A stretch of 64,000 nt of DNA from Nisaea nitritireducens (GTDB taxonomy: Bacteria > Pseudomonadota > Alphaproteobacteria > Thalassobaculales > Thalassobaculaceae), in NCBI RefSeq assembly GCF_014904795.1, contig NZ_JACZFS010000033.1, forward strand, positions 1 through 64,000, read 5' to 3'. Position numbers and translations under genes: made by a program. Of this stretch, positions 16,261 through 23,975 are shown piece by piece (positions within the stretch are counted from its first letter, which is position 1; every line of letters starts with the position of its first letter). The notes beneath the pieces were generated by a model. That model saw only the letters and a program-made list of their open reading frames with translations. It was not told where the DNA came from and ran no database searches.

Positions 16261-17868
16261 ATGCGTATTGCCGATGTGATTGCCCGCCGCCTGTACGAGG
16301 CGGGGGTCCGCTATGCCTTTGGCGTGCCGGGGGGCGAGGTGCTGACCCTTGTGGATGCGCTGGAGAAGGCCGGGATCAGGTTTCTGCTGGCCAAGCATGA
16401 GAATGCCGCCGGGTTCATGGCGGAAGGCGTCTGGCACATGACCGGCGCGCCGGGCGTGCTGGTCTGCACCGTCGGTCCGGGCGCGGCAAACGCTGTCAAC
16501 GTCACCGCCAATGCGGAGCAGGACCGGGTGCCGCTGATCGTGCTGACCGGCTGCGTCGATGCGGGTGAGGCCGTCACCTACAATCATCAGGTCTTCGACC
16601 ACACGGCGGTTTTCGGGCCGGTCTGCAAGGCCAGCGTCACCATGCCCGAAAAGAATGCGGACGCGCTGATCGACAAGCTGGTGCGCCTCGCCATGGCGGA
16701 CCGGCCGGGCCCCGTGCATATCGACCTCCCCATCGCCGTCGCCGCGAAGCAAGCCGAGGATAAGGCCCCGGTAAGACGCCCCGCGCCGCAACCCTCCGCT
16801 CCCGCGCCGGGAGACGCGCTGGACGCCGCCCGCGCCGCGCTGGCAAAGGCCGAACGGCCGCTGATCGTCGCCGGGCTGGATGTGGTCAATCAGGATGCCG
16901 CCGACACACTTGCGGATTTCGCCCGGAAATTCGGCGCCCCCGTGATCGCCAGCTACAAGGCGAAAGGCGTGCTGGCGGAAGACGATCCGCTCTCCCTCGG
17001 CGGTGCCGGCCTGTCTCCGCTTGCGGACACGCATCTGAAACCGGTGATCGAGGCGGCGGATTTCATCCTCCTCGCGGGCTATGATCCGATCGAAATGCGC
17101 CCCGGCTGGCAGAACCTGTGGGATCCGGTGGAGAAGACGGTCGTCGAGCTGCTGGCCGCACCCGAATACTCCTACATGCATGACGCCAGCATGACCTTCC
17201 ACGCCCATGTCGGCGAAAGCCTGAAGGCCATCGGTGACGGCGTTGAGCCACGCATCACCTGGCCCGGCACCGTCATCGCCGACACCCGTTCCGCCCTCGC
17301 CGGTGCCTTCGGCCAGAACGAGGCCTGGGGCCCCGCCGCCATCACCACCACCGTCCGCGCCAACACCCCGCGCGACGCGGTGCTGACCGTCGATAGCGGC
17401 GCCCACCGCATTCTCGCCAGCCAGGTCTGGGAAGCACAGGTGCCGCACGCGGTCCTGCAATCCACCGGCCTCTGCACCATGGGCTGCGCCCTCCCCCTCG
17501 CCACCGGCGCCAAACTCGCCGCCCCCGACCGGGCCGTGGTTGCCTTTACCGGCGACGGCGGGCTGGAGATGGTGCTGGGCGAGCTGGTGACGCTGCGGGA
17601 CCTGAAACTACCGGTGATCATGGTGGTCTTCGTCGACGCCTCGCTGGCGCTGATCGAAAAGAAGCAGCGGGAAATGAAATACGGCAATGCCGGGGTGGAT
17701 ATGCAGGAGACCGATTTCGTCGCCATCGCCGAAGCGCTCGGCGGCATTGGCATCTGGTGCGAAGACCGGGAAACGCTGGCCTCCGCAATCAGAACGGGCC
17801 TCGCCACCGACACCTTCACCCTCTGCGCCTGCCGCATCGACCGGCAAAGCTACGACGGCCGGATTTAA
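16261..17868 (+). CDS. Thiamine-diphosphate-dependent enzyme, acetolactate-synthase-like
   Basis: A 535-residue enzyme with the three ThDP-family domains. The catalytic Glu lies in LLAKHENAAGFMAEG (about residue 47). The cofactor motif starts at GDGGLEMVLGEL, and its closing Asn-Asn position is replaced (VVFVDAS). The central domain carries PLIVAGLDV. Members include acetolactate synthase, sulfoacetaldehyde acetyltransferase and several 2-keto acid or acyl-CoA lyases; sequence alone does not choose among them. The ATG at 16261 follows gacaggaacagcccc, and the N-terminus MRIADVIARRLYEAGV is typical. It is the second gene of the LysR-associated pair and is followed by two palindromic repeats. 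Confidence 0.82.
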   Translation: MRIADVIARRLYEAGVRYAFGVPGGEVLTLVDALEKAGIRFLLAKHENAAGFMAEGVWHMTGAPGVLVCTVGPGAANAVNVTANAEQDRVPLIVLTGCVDAGEAVTYNHQVFDHTAVFGPVCKASVTMPEKNADALIDKLVRLAMADRPGPVHIDLPIAVAAKQAEDKAPVRRPAPQPSAPAPGDALDAARAALAKAERPLIVAGLDVVNQDAADTLADFARKFGAPVIASYKAKGVLAEDDPLSLGGAGLSPLADTHLKPVIEAADFILLAGYDPIEMRPGWQNLWDPVEKTVVELLAAPEYSYMHDASMTFHAHVGESLKAIGDGVEPRITWPGTVIADTRSALAGAFGQNEAWGPAAITTTVRANTPRDAVLTVDSGAHRILASQVWEAQVPHAVLQSTGLCTMGCALPLATGAKLAAPDRAVVAFTGDGGLEMVLGELVTLRDLKLPVIMVVFVDASLALIEKKQREMKYGNAGVDMQETDFVAIAEALGGIGIWCEDRETLASAIRTGLATDTFTLCACRIDRQSYDGRI

Positions 17869-17881
17869 CCCCGCTCCCCCT

Positions 17882-17963
17882 CGTCATCCCGACGAAGGTC
17901 GGGATCCACGATCATGGTGCAGCGTCCGTCATCCATGGATCCCGGATCGGGTCCGGGATGACG
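17882..17963. repeat. Palindromic intergenic repeat, copy C
   Basis: An element of about 82 bases beginning cgtcatcccgacgaaggtcg and ending gggtccgggatgacgg. Its middle (gtccgtcatccatggatccc) is shared with copy B. It lies in the 251-base gap between the ThDP enzyme and nrdJ, whose stops converge. Confidence 0.8.
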
Positions 17964-17996
17964 GTGGAGAGGGTGCTTGTCCGTCCTCACCCAATT

Positions 17997-18079
17997 CGTC
18001 ATCCCCACGCAAGTGGGGACCCAGGGGAGCACGGATCTCGCCCTATGATCTCTGGGTCCCCGCTTTCGCGGGAATGACA
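17997..18079. repeat. Palindromic intergenic repeat, copy D
   Basis: An element of about 83 bases beginning cgtcatccccacgcaagtgg and ending ctttcgcgggaatgac. The core gggacccag and ctgggtccc are reverse complements. It belongs to a different subfamily from B and C and shares its core (gatctctgggtccccgc) with the element near 52.1 kb. Confidence 0.8.
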
Positions 18080-18119
18080 GTGGAGGTTTGGGAAGAAGCG
18101 GAGTGAGAGCGCTAGCCCC

Positions 18120-20450
18120 TCACCCGCATTTCGAATAGCCGCAGCTCGTGCAGAGATCGCAGCCTTCCTGCTTCATCAGGGAGACGGAGCCGCAGGTCGG
18201 GCACTGAGCCGGAATCGGGCCGCCGGCTAGCGGGCCGTCATTGACGACCTTTTTCTTGCCGCCGAAATCCATTTCCAGCGTGTCCGGGTCCTTCAGGAAG
18301 CCGATATCCTGCAAGTGCTGCTCAATCACGCCACCAATGGCCGCGAGCAGGGAGGGCACGTATTTGCCGCCCATCCAGCAGCCGCCGCGCGGATCGAACA
18401 CCGCTTTCAGCTCCTCGACCACGAAGGAGACGTCGCCGCCGCGCCGGAACACCGCGCTGATCATCCGGGTGAGCGCCACGGTCCAGGCGTAATGCTCCAT
18501 GTTCTTGGAATTGATGAAGACCTCGAACGGGCGGCGGTGGCCGGTCTGCATCACGTCGTTGATGGTGATGTAGATGGCGTGATCGCTCTCCGGCCACTTG
18601 ATCTTGTAGGTCTTGCCCGGCAGCTCTTCCGGCCGGCCCAGCGGCTCGGTCATATAGACCACATCGGGGTTCGCCGCGGGGTCTGTCGTGACCGGGGCGG
18701 TTGCCGCTTCCTCGTTGGTGTTGGCGGGAGCCGGTGAGGCCTCTTCCTTCTTCTCGTCGGAGACGCTCAGTACCGAGCCGGTGATCTCGTTCGGCCGGTA
18801 GGTCGTGCAGCCCTTGCAGCCCTGCTCGTAGGCCGAGAGATAGACGTCCTTGAAATCCTCGAAGGAGATATCGACCGGCACGTTGATGGTCTTGGAGATC
18901 GAGCTGTCGATATATTTCTGCACCGCAGCCTGCATCGCCACATGGTCTTTCGGCGTCAGGGTCTGGACACTGACGAAGGCGTCCGTCAGCTCCGCGTCGT
19001 CGCCCTTCAGATGCTTGTACATCCGGTAGGCGTAATCCGAGACTTCCTCGGTCTTGCGGCTGCCGTCCGGCATCAGCACGGTGCGGTTATAGGCATAGCT
19101 GAAGACCGGCTCGAGACCCGAGGACACATTGTCCGCGACCAGAGAGATGGTCCCGGTCGGCGCGATGGAGGTCAGCAGCGCGTTGCGGATGCCGTGCTCC
19201 CGGATCAGATCCTGCACGTCCTGGTCCAGCTCTTTCACCGATTCGCTGGCCAGATACTTGTCCGCGTCGAACAGCGGGAACGCGCCCTTCTCCTTCGCCA
19301 GATCGACCGAGGCGAGATAGGAGTGACGGCGCAGCGCGGCCATCCATTTCTCCGTCATCGCCACCGCTTCCGGTGAGCCATAACGCAGCCCGCAGAAGAT
19401 CAGGGCGTCGGCCAGGCCCGTAACACCGAGACCGATGCGGCGCTTGGCCTGTGCCTCGTGCGCCTGTTCCGGCAGCGGGAATTTCGAGGTGTCGACCACA
19501 TTGTCCATCATCCGGACGGCGAGCGGCACCACGCGGGCCAGCTCGTCCAGATCCAGCTCCGCATTCTCCTCGAACGGGTTCTTCACGAAGCGGGCGAGGT
19601 TGATGGAGCCGAGCAGGCAGGCGCCATAGGGCGGCAAAGGCTGCTCGCCGCACGGGTTGGTGGCGGCGATGGTCTCGCAGTAATGCAGGTTGTTCCGCTT
19701 GTTGATGCGGTCGATGAAGATCACGCCCGGCTCGGCATAGGCGTAGGTCGCGGCCATGATCTTGTCCCAGAGATCGCGCGCCTGCACGGTCTTGAAGACG
19801 GTGCCGTCGAAGACGAGATCCCACGGGTCGTCCTGCTTCACCGCTTCCATGAACGGATCGGTGGCGAGGACGGAGAGGTTGAACATACGCAGCCGGGCCG
19901 GGTCCCGCTTCGCCTCGATGAAGGCTTCCACGTCCGGATGGTCGCAGCGCAGCGTCGCCATCATGGCGCCGCGGCGGGAGCCCGCGCTCATGATGGTGCG
20001 GCACATGGCGTCCCAGACATCCATGAAGGAGAGCGGGCCGGACGCATCCGCCGCCACCCCGTGCACCCGCGCGCCGCGCGGCCGGATGGTGGAGAAATCG
20101 TAGCCGATACCGCCGCCCTGCTGCATGGTCAGGGCCGCTTCCTTCAGGCCCTCGAAGATCCCGGCCATGTTGTCCGGAACCGTTCCCATGACGAAACAGT
20201 TGAAGAGCGTGACCTGACGCCCGGTGCCGGCGCCGGCGAAAATCCGGCCAGCGGGCAGATAGCGGAAATCGGCGAGCGCGGTATAGAACTTCTCCGCCCA
20301 GGCTTCCTGATCGGTCTCGACCTCGGCGAGAGCGCGCGCGACGCGCTGCCAGCTCTCCTCGATGGTGCGGTCGACAGGCTCGCCGTCGGCGGTCTTCAGG
20401 CGGTACTTCATGTCCCAAATCTGCTGGGAAACCGGGGCGATTGAAGTCAT
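18120..20450 (-). CDS. nrdJ: Adenosylcobalamin-dependent (class II) ribonucleotide reductase
   Basis: A 776-residue oxygen-independent ribonucleotide reductase that makes deoxyribonucleotides using a B12-generated thiyl radical. Seen: VTLFNCFVMG (first redox Cys), the radical-site loop ATNPCGEQPLPPYGACLLGS, the phosphate-binding TSIAPTGTISLVADN, and a C-terminal zinc-ribbon-like tail with four Cys motifs (CPTCG, CDLCTSCG and the terminal KCG). An Ala/Thr-rich linker near residue 590 joins the catalytic core to a C-terminal domain of about 150 residues. Upstream lie tandem NrdR-like boxes (20479-20526). It depends on the cobalamin genes elsewhere in the window. The start at 20450 is the only good one. 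Confidence 0.95.
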   Translation of the reverse strand: MTSIAPVSQQIWDMKYRLKTADGEPVDRTIEESWQRVARALAEVETDQEAWAEKFYTALADFRYLPAGRIFAGAGTGRQVTLFNCFVMGTVPDNMAGIFEGLKEAALTMQQGGGIGYDFSTIRPRGARVHGVAADASGPLSFMDVWDAMCRTIMSAGSRRGAMMATLRCDHPDVEAFIEAKRDPARLRMFNLSVLATDPFMEAVKQDDPWDLVFDGTVFKTVQARDLWDKIMAATYAYAEPGVIFIDRINKRNNLHYCETIAATNPCGEQPLPPYGACLLGSINLARFVKNPFEENAELDLDELARVVPLAVRMMDNVVDTSKFPLPEQAHEAQAKRRIGLGVTGLADALIFCGLRYGSPEAVAMTEKWMAALRRHSYLASVDLAKEKGAFPLFDADKYLASESVKELDQDVQDLIREHGIRNALLTSIAPTGTISLVADNVSSGLEPVFSYAYNRTVLMPDGSRKTEEVSDYAYRMYKHLKGDDAELTDAFVSVQTLTPKDHVAMQAAVQKYIDSSISKTINVPVDISFEDFKDVYLSAYEQGCKGCTTYRPNEITGSVLSVSDEKKEEASPAPANTNEEAATAPVTTDPAANPDVVYMTEPLGRPEELPGKTYKIKWPESDHAIYITINDVMQTGHRRPFEVFINSKNMEHYAWTVALTRMISAVFRRGGDVSFVVEELKAVFDPRGGCWMGGKYVPSLLAAIGGVIEQHLQDIGFLKDPDTLEMDFGGKKKVVNDGPLAGGPIPAQCPTCGSVSLMKQEGCDLCTSCGYSKCG

Positions 20451-20478
20451 TCCGGGCTCGTCCGTTCTATCTCGTCAA

Positions 20479-20526
20479 ACACTATATATAGCCGCGCGCT
20501 ATCGGGAGGACGCTATATATATGCAC
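20479..20526. promoter_or_regulatory. Tandem NrdR-box-like operators upstream of nrdJ
   Basis: Two near-identical sites, ACACTATATATAGC (from 20479) and ACGCTATATATATGC (from 20510), are offset by exactly 31 bases, three helical turns. NrdR boxes follow the pattern ACACTATATATAGTGT-like and usually occur as pairs with this spacing upstream of ribonucleotide reductase genes. The sites lie 30-75 bases upstream of the nrdJ start. Inferred function: dATP/ATP-dependent repression by NrdR, whose gene is not in the window. Confidence 0.8.
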
Positions 20527-20580
20527 CTTGGTCGCGTGTCTATCCTGTCACGCCGAAAGAGCAGCATAACACGAGAACCC

Positions 20581-21240
20581 TCATCCGGGCATCATCGATG
20601 CCAGCGTCACCCGCAGCCAGGCAGCCTGGTACTTGACGTATTCCGACAGAATCAGAAAGCGCGACTGCGGCGATTTCCACCATTCGGCAAGGCCCGGATC
20701 GGCCGGGCGCACCGGATACTCGCTGATCTCGATATCCGGCATCGCTGCCCGGAACTCGATTCGCGAGCGGGCCATATGATAATTCGAGGTCACGAGGATC
20801 ATCGAGCGATAGCCGCCCGCGTCCATCCAGCCGGCCGCCTCCTCGGCATTGCCGATAGTATCGTGGGCGCCGTATCCGAGCGCCACACAGCAGGCCATCG
20901 TCTCCGCATCGACGGCGACACCGCTCTCCGCCATGGCGGCGCGGAATTCGGACGGGCTGACGATATCGTTGACCCCGGTGACCAGTAACTCCTTCGCATG
21001 CCCTTCAAGCAACAGGGAGACCGCAACGGGAATTCTCCGGCTCCCGCCTGTCAGCACGACGATGGCATCCGCCTCCGGCGCGGCACGCGGTGCATCCGAC
21101 GGCATGGCGGCAAGGAACCAGAAGAAGCCGCCGACCCACAGGCCGCCTGCCACAACGGCCACGCTCAGGATGCCGACAAGCCACCCCCTGAGCGGACCCG
21201 CCTTCCAGTTCCGGCCGTCCTGCCGGCTCTCGGTGCTCAC
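20581..21240 (-). CDS. YdcF-like DUF218 membrane protein
   Basis: A 219-residue protein with one N-terminal membrane helix (about 18-43, LVGILSVAVVAGGLWVGGFFWFL region) and a periplasmic or cytosolic DUF218 domain: AIVVLTGGSRRIPVAVSLLLEGHAKELLVTG, GNAEEAAGWMDAGG and ILVTSNYHMARSRIEF (the conserved TSxYHMxRS motif). DUF218 proteins (YdcF, SanA, ElyC) are linked to envelope work. Start is a GTG at 21240 that overlaps the ftsX stop in the sequence GTGA, so it is translationally coupled to ftsX. This ftsE-ftsX-DUF218 order is common in alphaproteobacteria. Confidence 0.85.
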   Translation of the reverse strand: MSTESRQDGRNWKAGPLRGWLVGILSVAVVAGGLWVGGFFWFLAAMPSDAPRAAPEADAIVVLTGGSRRIPVAVSLLLEGHAKELLVTGVNDIVSPSEFRAAMAESGVAVDAETMACCVALGYGAHDTIGNAEEAAGWMDAGGYRSMILVTSNYHMARSRIEFRAAMPDIEISEYPVRPADPGLAEWWKSPQSRFLILSEYVKYQAAWLRVTLASMMPG

Positions 21241-22142
21241 GGGTTCATCTTTCGGAGCGCGCCCAGCACGGAAAGCCGCGCGGCAATCCAGGCGACAAAG
21301 GCGACCAGCATCGGCGCGGACGCAATCAGGACCCATTCGACAATGCCGGCAGGCAGCCCGCCGAGCAGGGTCGGGATCAGGTTTGCGCTATCCACCGCCT
21401 CCGGCTCCAGCGCGGCGGCGACACCGGCCAGCGTCGCAACCGCAAGAAAGCCGCCGACCAGACCGCCCCGCAGCGCCATCTTCAGGACATGGGCCTGGAA
21501 TTCGGAGGCAATGTAACCGTCACGGGCACCGATCAGGTGCAGGATCGAGATGACTTCGCGATGGATCGAGACCGAGGTGCGGACGGCGAAGATCACGGCG
21601 ACCACTGATGCCCCCATGACCAGCGCCAGCACCGTCAGGCCAAGCGCCTCGACTGCCCGGGTCAGCTTCGCCACATGGCTCATCCACTGGGTATGGGCCT
21701 CGACCATGGCGCCGGGAAAGAGTTCGCCGAGCCGGGATTCGAACTGTTCCAGATCGACCTCCGGCGGTGCGGCGAAATGCAGATCGAACAGGCGCGGCAA
21801 CGGCAGGTCCGCCGCCAGCTCGGCACCGAGCCAGGGCGCCAGCAACTCGGCGCTGCGGGACGTATCGACCCGGACCAGCCGGAGTATGCCCGGCAACTGC
21901 CGCATCATCCGTTCGGCCTGACTCAGTCGCGGGGCATCGCTGCCCTCGGTGACCGCGGCCGGAATCTGTACTGTGACCACGCTGCCAAGGGCGAAATCCC
22001 AGCGTGCGGCGAGCTGATGGGAGATCACCGCGCCGACCGAGGCGAGCACGGCGAAGTAACACATGATCCCGAGCAGCCAGGGCAGGTAGCGGGCGGATGG
22101 GTCGTGCGACAGCGGAATGTCGCCGCGGGTCATCAGGGCCAT
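21237..22142 (-). CDS. ftsX: Cell-division ABC transporter permease FtsX
   Basis: A 301-residue inner-membrane protein that partners FtsE. Together they relay division status to periplasmic peptidoglycan hydrolases through the large periplasmic loop. Four membrane segments are visible: about residues 20-45, 165-190, 218-240 and 262-290. The extracytoplasmic loop is at about 46-160. The conserved FtsX/permease turn IHREVISILHLIGARDGYIASEF is present in parts (SILHLIGARDGYIA). The ATG at 22142 lies 3 bases after the ftsE stop. Confidence 0.92.
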   Translation of the reverse strand: MALMTRGDIPLSHDPSARYLPWLLGIMCYFAVLASVGAVISHQLAARWDFALGSVVTVQIPAAVTEGSDAPRLSQAERMMRQLPGILRLVRVDTSRSAELLAPWLGAELAADLPLPRLFDLHFAAPPEVDLEQFESRLGELFPGAMVEAHTQWMSHVAKLTRAVEALGLTVLALVMGASVVAVIFAVRTSVSIHREVISILHLIGARDGYIASEFQAHVLKMALRGGLVGGFLAVATLAGVAAALEPEAVDSANLIPTLLGGLPAGIVEWVLIASAPMLVAFVAWIAARLSVLGALRKMNP

Positions 22143-22145
22143 GCC

Positions 22146-22889
22146 TCAGCCCCCACGGCGCTGCTGGCTGGAGGCGGCCGCGCCGGCGGCAGAGCCGACC
22201 GGACGTGGCGCACTGCGCCGGCTACCCGGCCCGCGAACACGGGTCACGCGCCCGCCATCGACATTGAGACAGGGATGATCAAAGCGCTCCACCAGCGCCC
22301 TGTTATGGGTCGCGATCAGCACCGTGGTGCCCATCTTGTGCAGTTCCTCGAAGAGATAGAGCAGCCGGACGGCCACGCCGTCATCGACATTGCCTGTCGG
22401 CTCGTCGGCGAGCAAGAGCTGCGGCCGGCCGATCACGGCGCGGGCGATGGCCACGCGCTGCTGCTGTCCGCCGGACAGAGTATGTGGCAAGGCATCGAAA
22501 TGGCCGGAGAGGCCGACCCATTCGAGCAACTCGGGGACATATTCGCGGATCGCCGATTCGCGCGCTCCGGCGATGCGCAGCGGCAGCGCGACATTGTCCA
22601 GCGCGCTCAGATGCGGGATCAGCCGGAAGTCCTGAAAGACGATGCCGATACGGCGGCGCAGCGCCGGAATCCCCTCCCGTCCGATGGTAGCCGCGTTCTG
22701 GCCGAACAGGGACAACCGGCCGCGTGACGGCTTGAGGCCGAGATACATCAGCTTCAGCAGGCTCGATTTTCCGGCACCGCTCGCCCCGGTGATGAACTGG
22801 AACGAGCTTTCCTCGACCGCGAAATTGACGTCGCTGAGGATCGCCGGGCTCCCGGGATAGCGGAGCTCCACCTTGTCAAACTGGATCAC
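22146..22889 (-). CDS. ftsE: Cell-division ATP-binding protein FtsE
   Basis: A 247-residue ABC ATPase. Walker A is [12 protein letters not shown], signature [14 protein letters not shown] and Walker [13 protein letters not shown]. The normal FtsE N-terminus [12 protein letters not shown] follows a GTG at 22889, preceded by the very strong ribosome site gggagagggagg. An upstream in-frame ATG at 22979 would add 30 residues with no family match and is rejected. The C-terminal tail is extended by about 25 Arg/Ala/Gly-rich residues beyond the ABC domain, a feature that varies among alphaproteobacteria. Confidence 0.93.
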   Translation of the reverse strand: MIQFDKVELRYPGSPAILSDVNFAVEESSFQFITGASGAGKSSLLKLMYLGLKPSRGRLSLFGQNAATIGREGIPALRRRIGIVFQDFRLIPHLSALDNVALPLRIAGARESAIREYVPELLEWVGLSGHFDALPHTLSGGQQQRVAIARAVIGRPQLLLADEPTGNVDDGVAVRLLYLFEELHKMGTTVLIATHNRALVERFDHPCLNVDGGRVTRVRGPGSRRSAPRPVGSAAGAAASSQQRRGG

Positions 22890-23116
22890 GGCGCGGCGCG
22901 CCTCCCTCTCCCAGATACCGGGCCCCTGACACCGGACGAGCCCGCAAATACGGTTTCGCGAGATTTTCCGGTTGCTCAAGCCCCCATGATTTCAGATCGT
23001 CAGCTTCATTGAAAGCATTGGCATGCAAAGCCCGACTATCGAAAGCGTGGCGGACAGTAGGCGCGCGTGTCGGCTTTGCCTATAGTGGCCGGACCGTCAG
23101 TGGACAACAGGATCAC

Positions 23117-23941
23117 ATGAAACTCACCTGTCCCGAATGTAGCCAGTCCTTCAGCGTACCGGACAACGCGATCGGCCCCAAGGGCCGCAAGCTCCGGTGC
23201 AGCAAGTGCAGCCACGAGTGGCATCAGACACTGGAAATGCTGGAAGAAAAAAAGGCGCCGAAGCCTGCCGCTAAACCTGCCGCGGCCAAGCCTGCCGCCG
23301 AACCCGACACGCCCGACGGCGAAGATGAAGAGGTCGTCCCGTTCGGACGCTTCGGCAGCGGCGAAGCCGATCCCGACGTGGAACCCGCCTTCGTAAACGA
23401 CGAACAGCAAGAAGATCAGGAAGGCGTATTCGGCGCCCCCCCGATTCCGCGCGGCCGCATGCCGCTCTCCCGCCCGCCGAAGCGCCGCCGCAAGGGGCTT
23501 GTCGCCGCTGTTGCGGGTATCGGCGTTCTGGTCGTGCTCGCCATTCTGTTCGGCGCACGGGGCTCTCTGGTCGCCGCCTGGCCGCCGATCGACCGGCTTT
23601 ACGCTTCCATCGGGCTCGGCGTTCCGGTGATCGGCGAGGAGCTGGTGATCCAGAATGTCGCCGTCTGGCGCAAGGCGGACGGCTCGATCGAGCTGCTGGT
23701 CATCAAGGGAGAGGTCCGCAACCCGACAGAGCAGATGCAGACTGTACCGACGCTGGCCGGCAAGCTCACCGGCAGCCAGGGCGACGTCATGCAGGAATGG
23801 CTGTTCCGGGCGGAAAACCAGGTCATGCTGCCGGGCGAGAAGACCAACTTCGAATACGAGCTGCCGCAACCCGGCGCCGATGCGGCGGAGGTGACCATTA
23901 CCTTTTCAGAACGAGCTCTCGGCGGCGGTCTTGGATATTAA
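23117..23941 (+). CDS. MJ0042-type zinc-ribbon membrane protein
   Basis: A 274-residue protein. The N-terminal zinc ribbon has two CxxC pairs (CPEC and CSKC in MKLTCPECSQSFSVP and LRCSKCSHEW), as in the MJ0042 domain. An Ala/Pro/Lys repeat and an acidic linker follow (about 50-120). One membrane helix (about 127-147) is preceded by RPPKRRRKG. The C-terminal periplasmic beta domain of about 120 residues (VAVWRKADGSIELLVIKGEV) resembles the DUF3426 architecture. The ATG at 23117 was chosen because it starts the zinc ribbon. Divergent from ftsE. Function unknown; the fusion suggests a cytosolic sensor joined to an envelope domain. Confidence 0.82.
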   Translation: MKLTCPECSQSFSVPDNAIGPKGRKLRCSKCSHEWHQTLEMLEEKKAPKPAAKPAAAKPAAEPDTPDGEDEEVVPFGRFGSGEADPDVEPAFVNDEQQEDQEGVFGAPPIPRGRMPLSRPPKRRRKGLVAAVAGIGVLVVLAILFGARGSLVAAWPPIDRLYASIGLGVPVIGEELVIQNVAVWRKADGSIELLVIKGEVRNPTEQMQTVPTLAGKLTGSQGDVMQEWLFRAENQVMLPGEKTNFEYELPQPGADAAEVTITFSERALGGGLGY

Positions 23942-23975
23942 AGTGGGCTCGGTTACTAAATTATACCGACCCGGG

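Noticed and set aside
21731-21750. ggattcgaac resembling a tRNA T-arm
   Set aside because: It lies inside ftsX in frame, and no cloverleaf or anticodon arm surrounds it.
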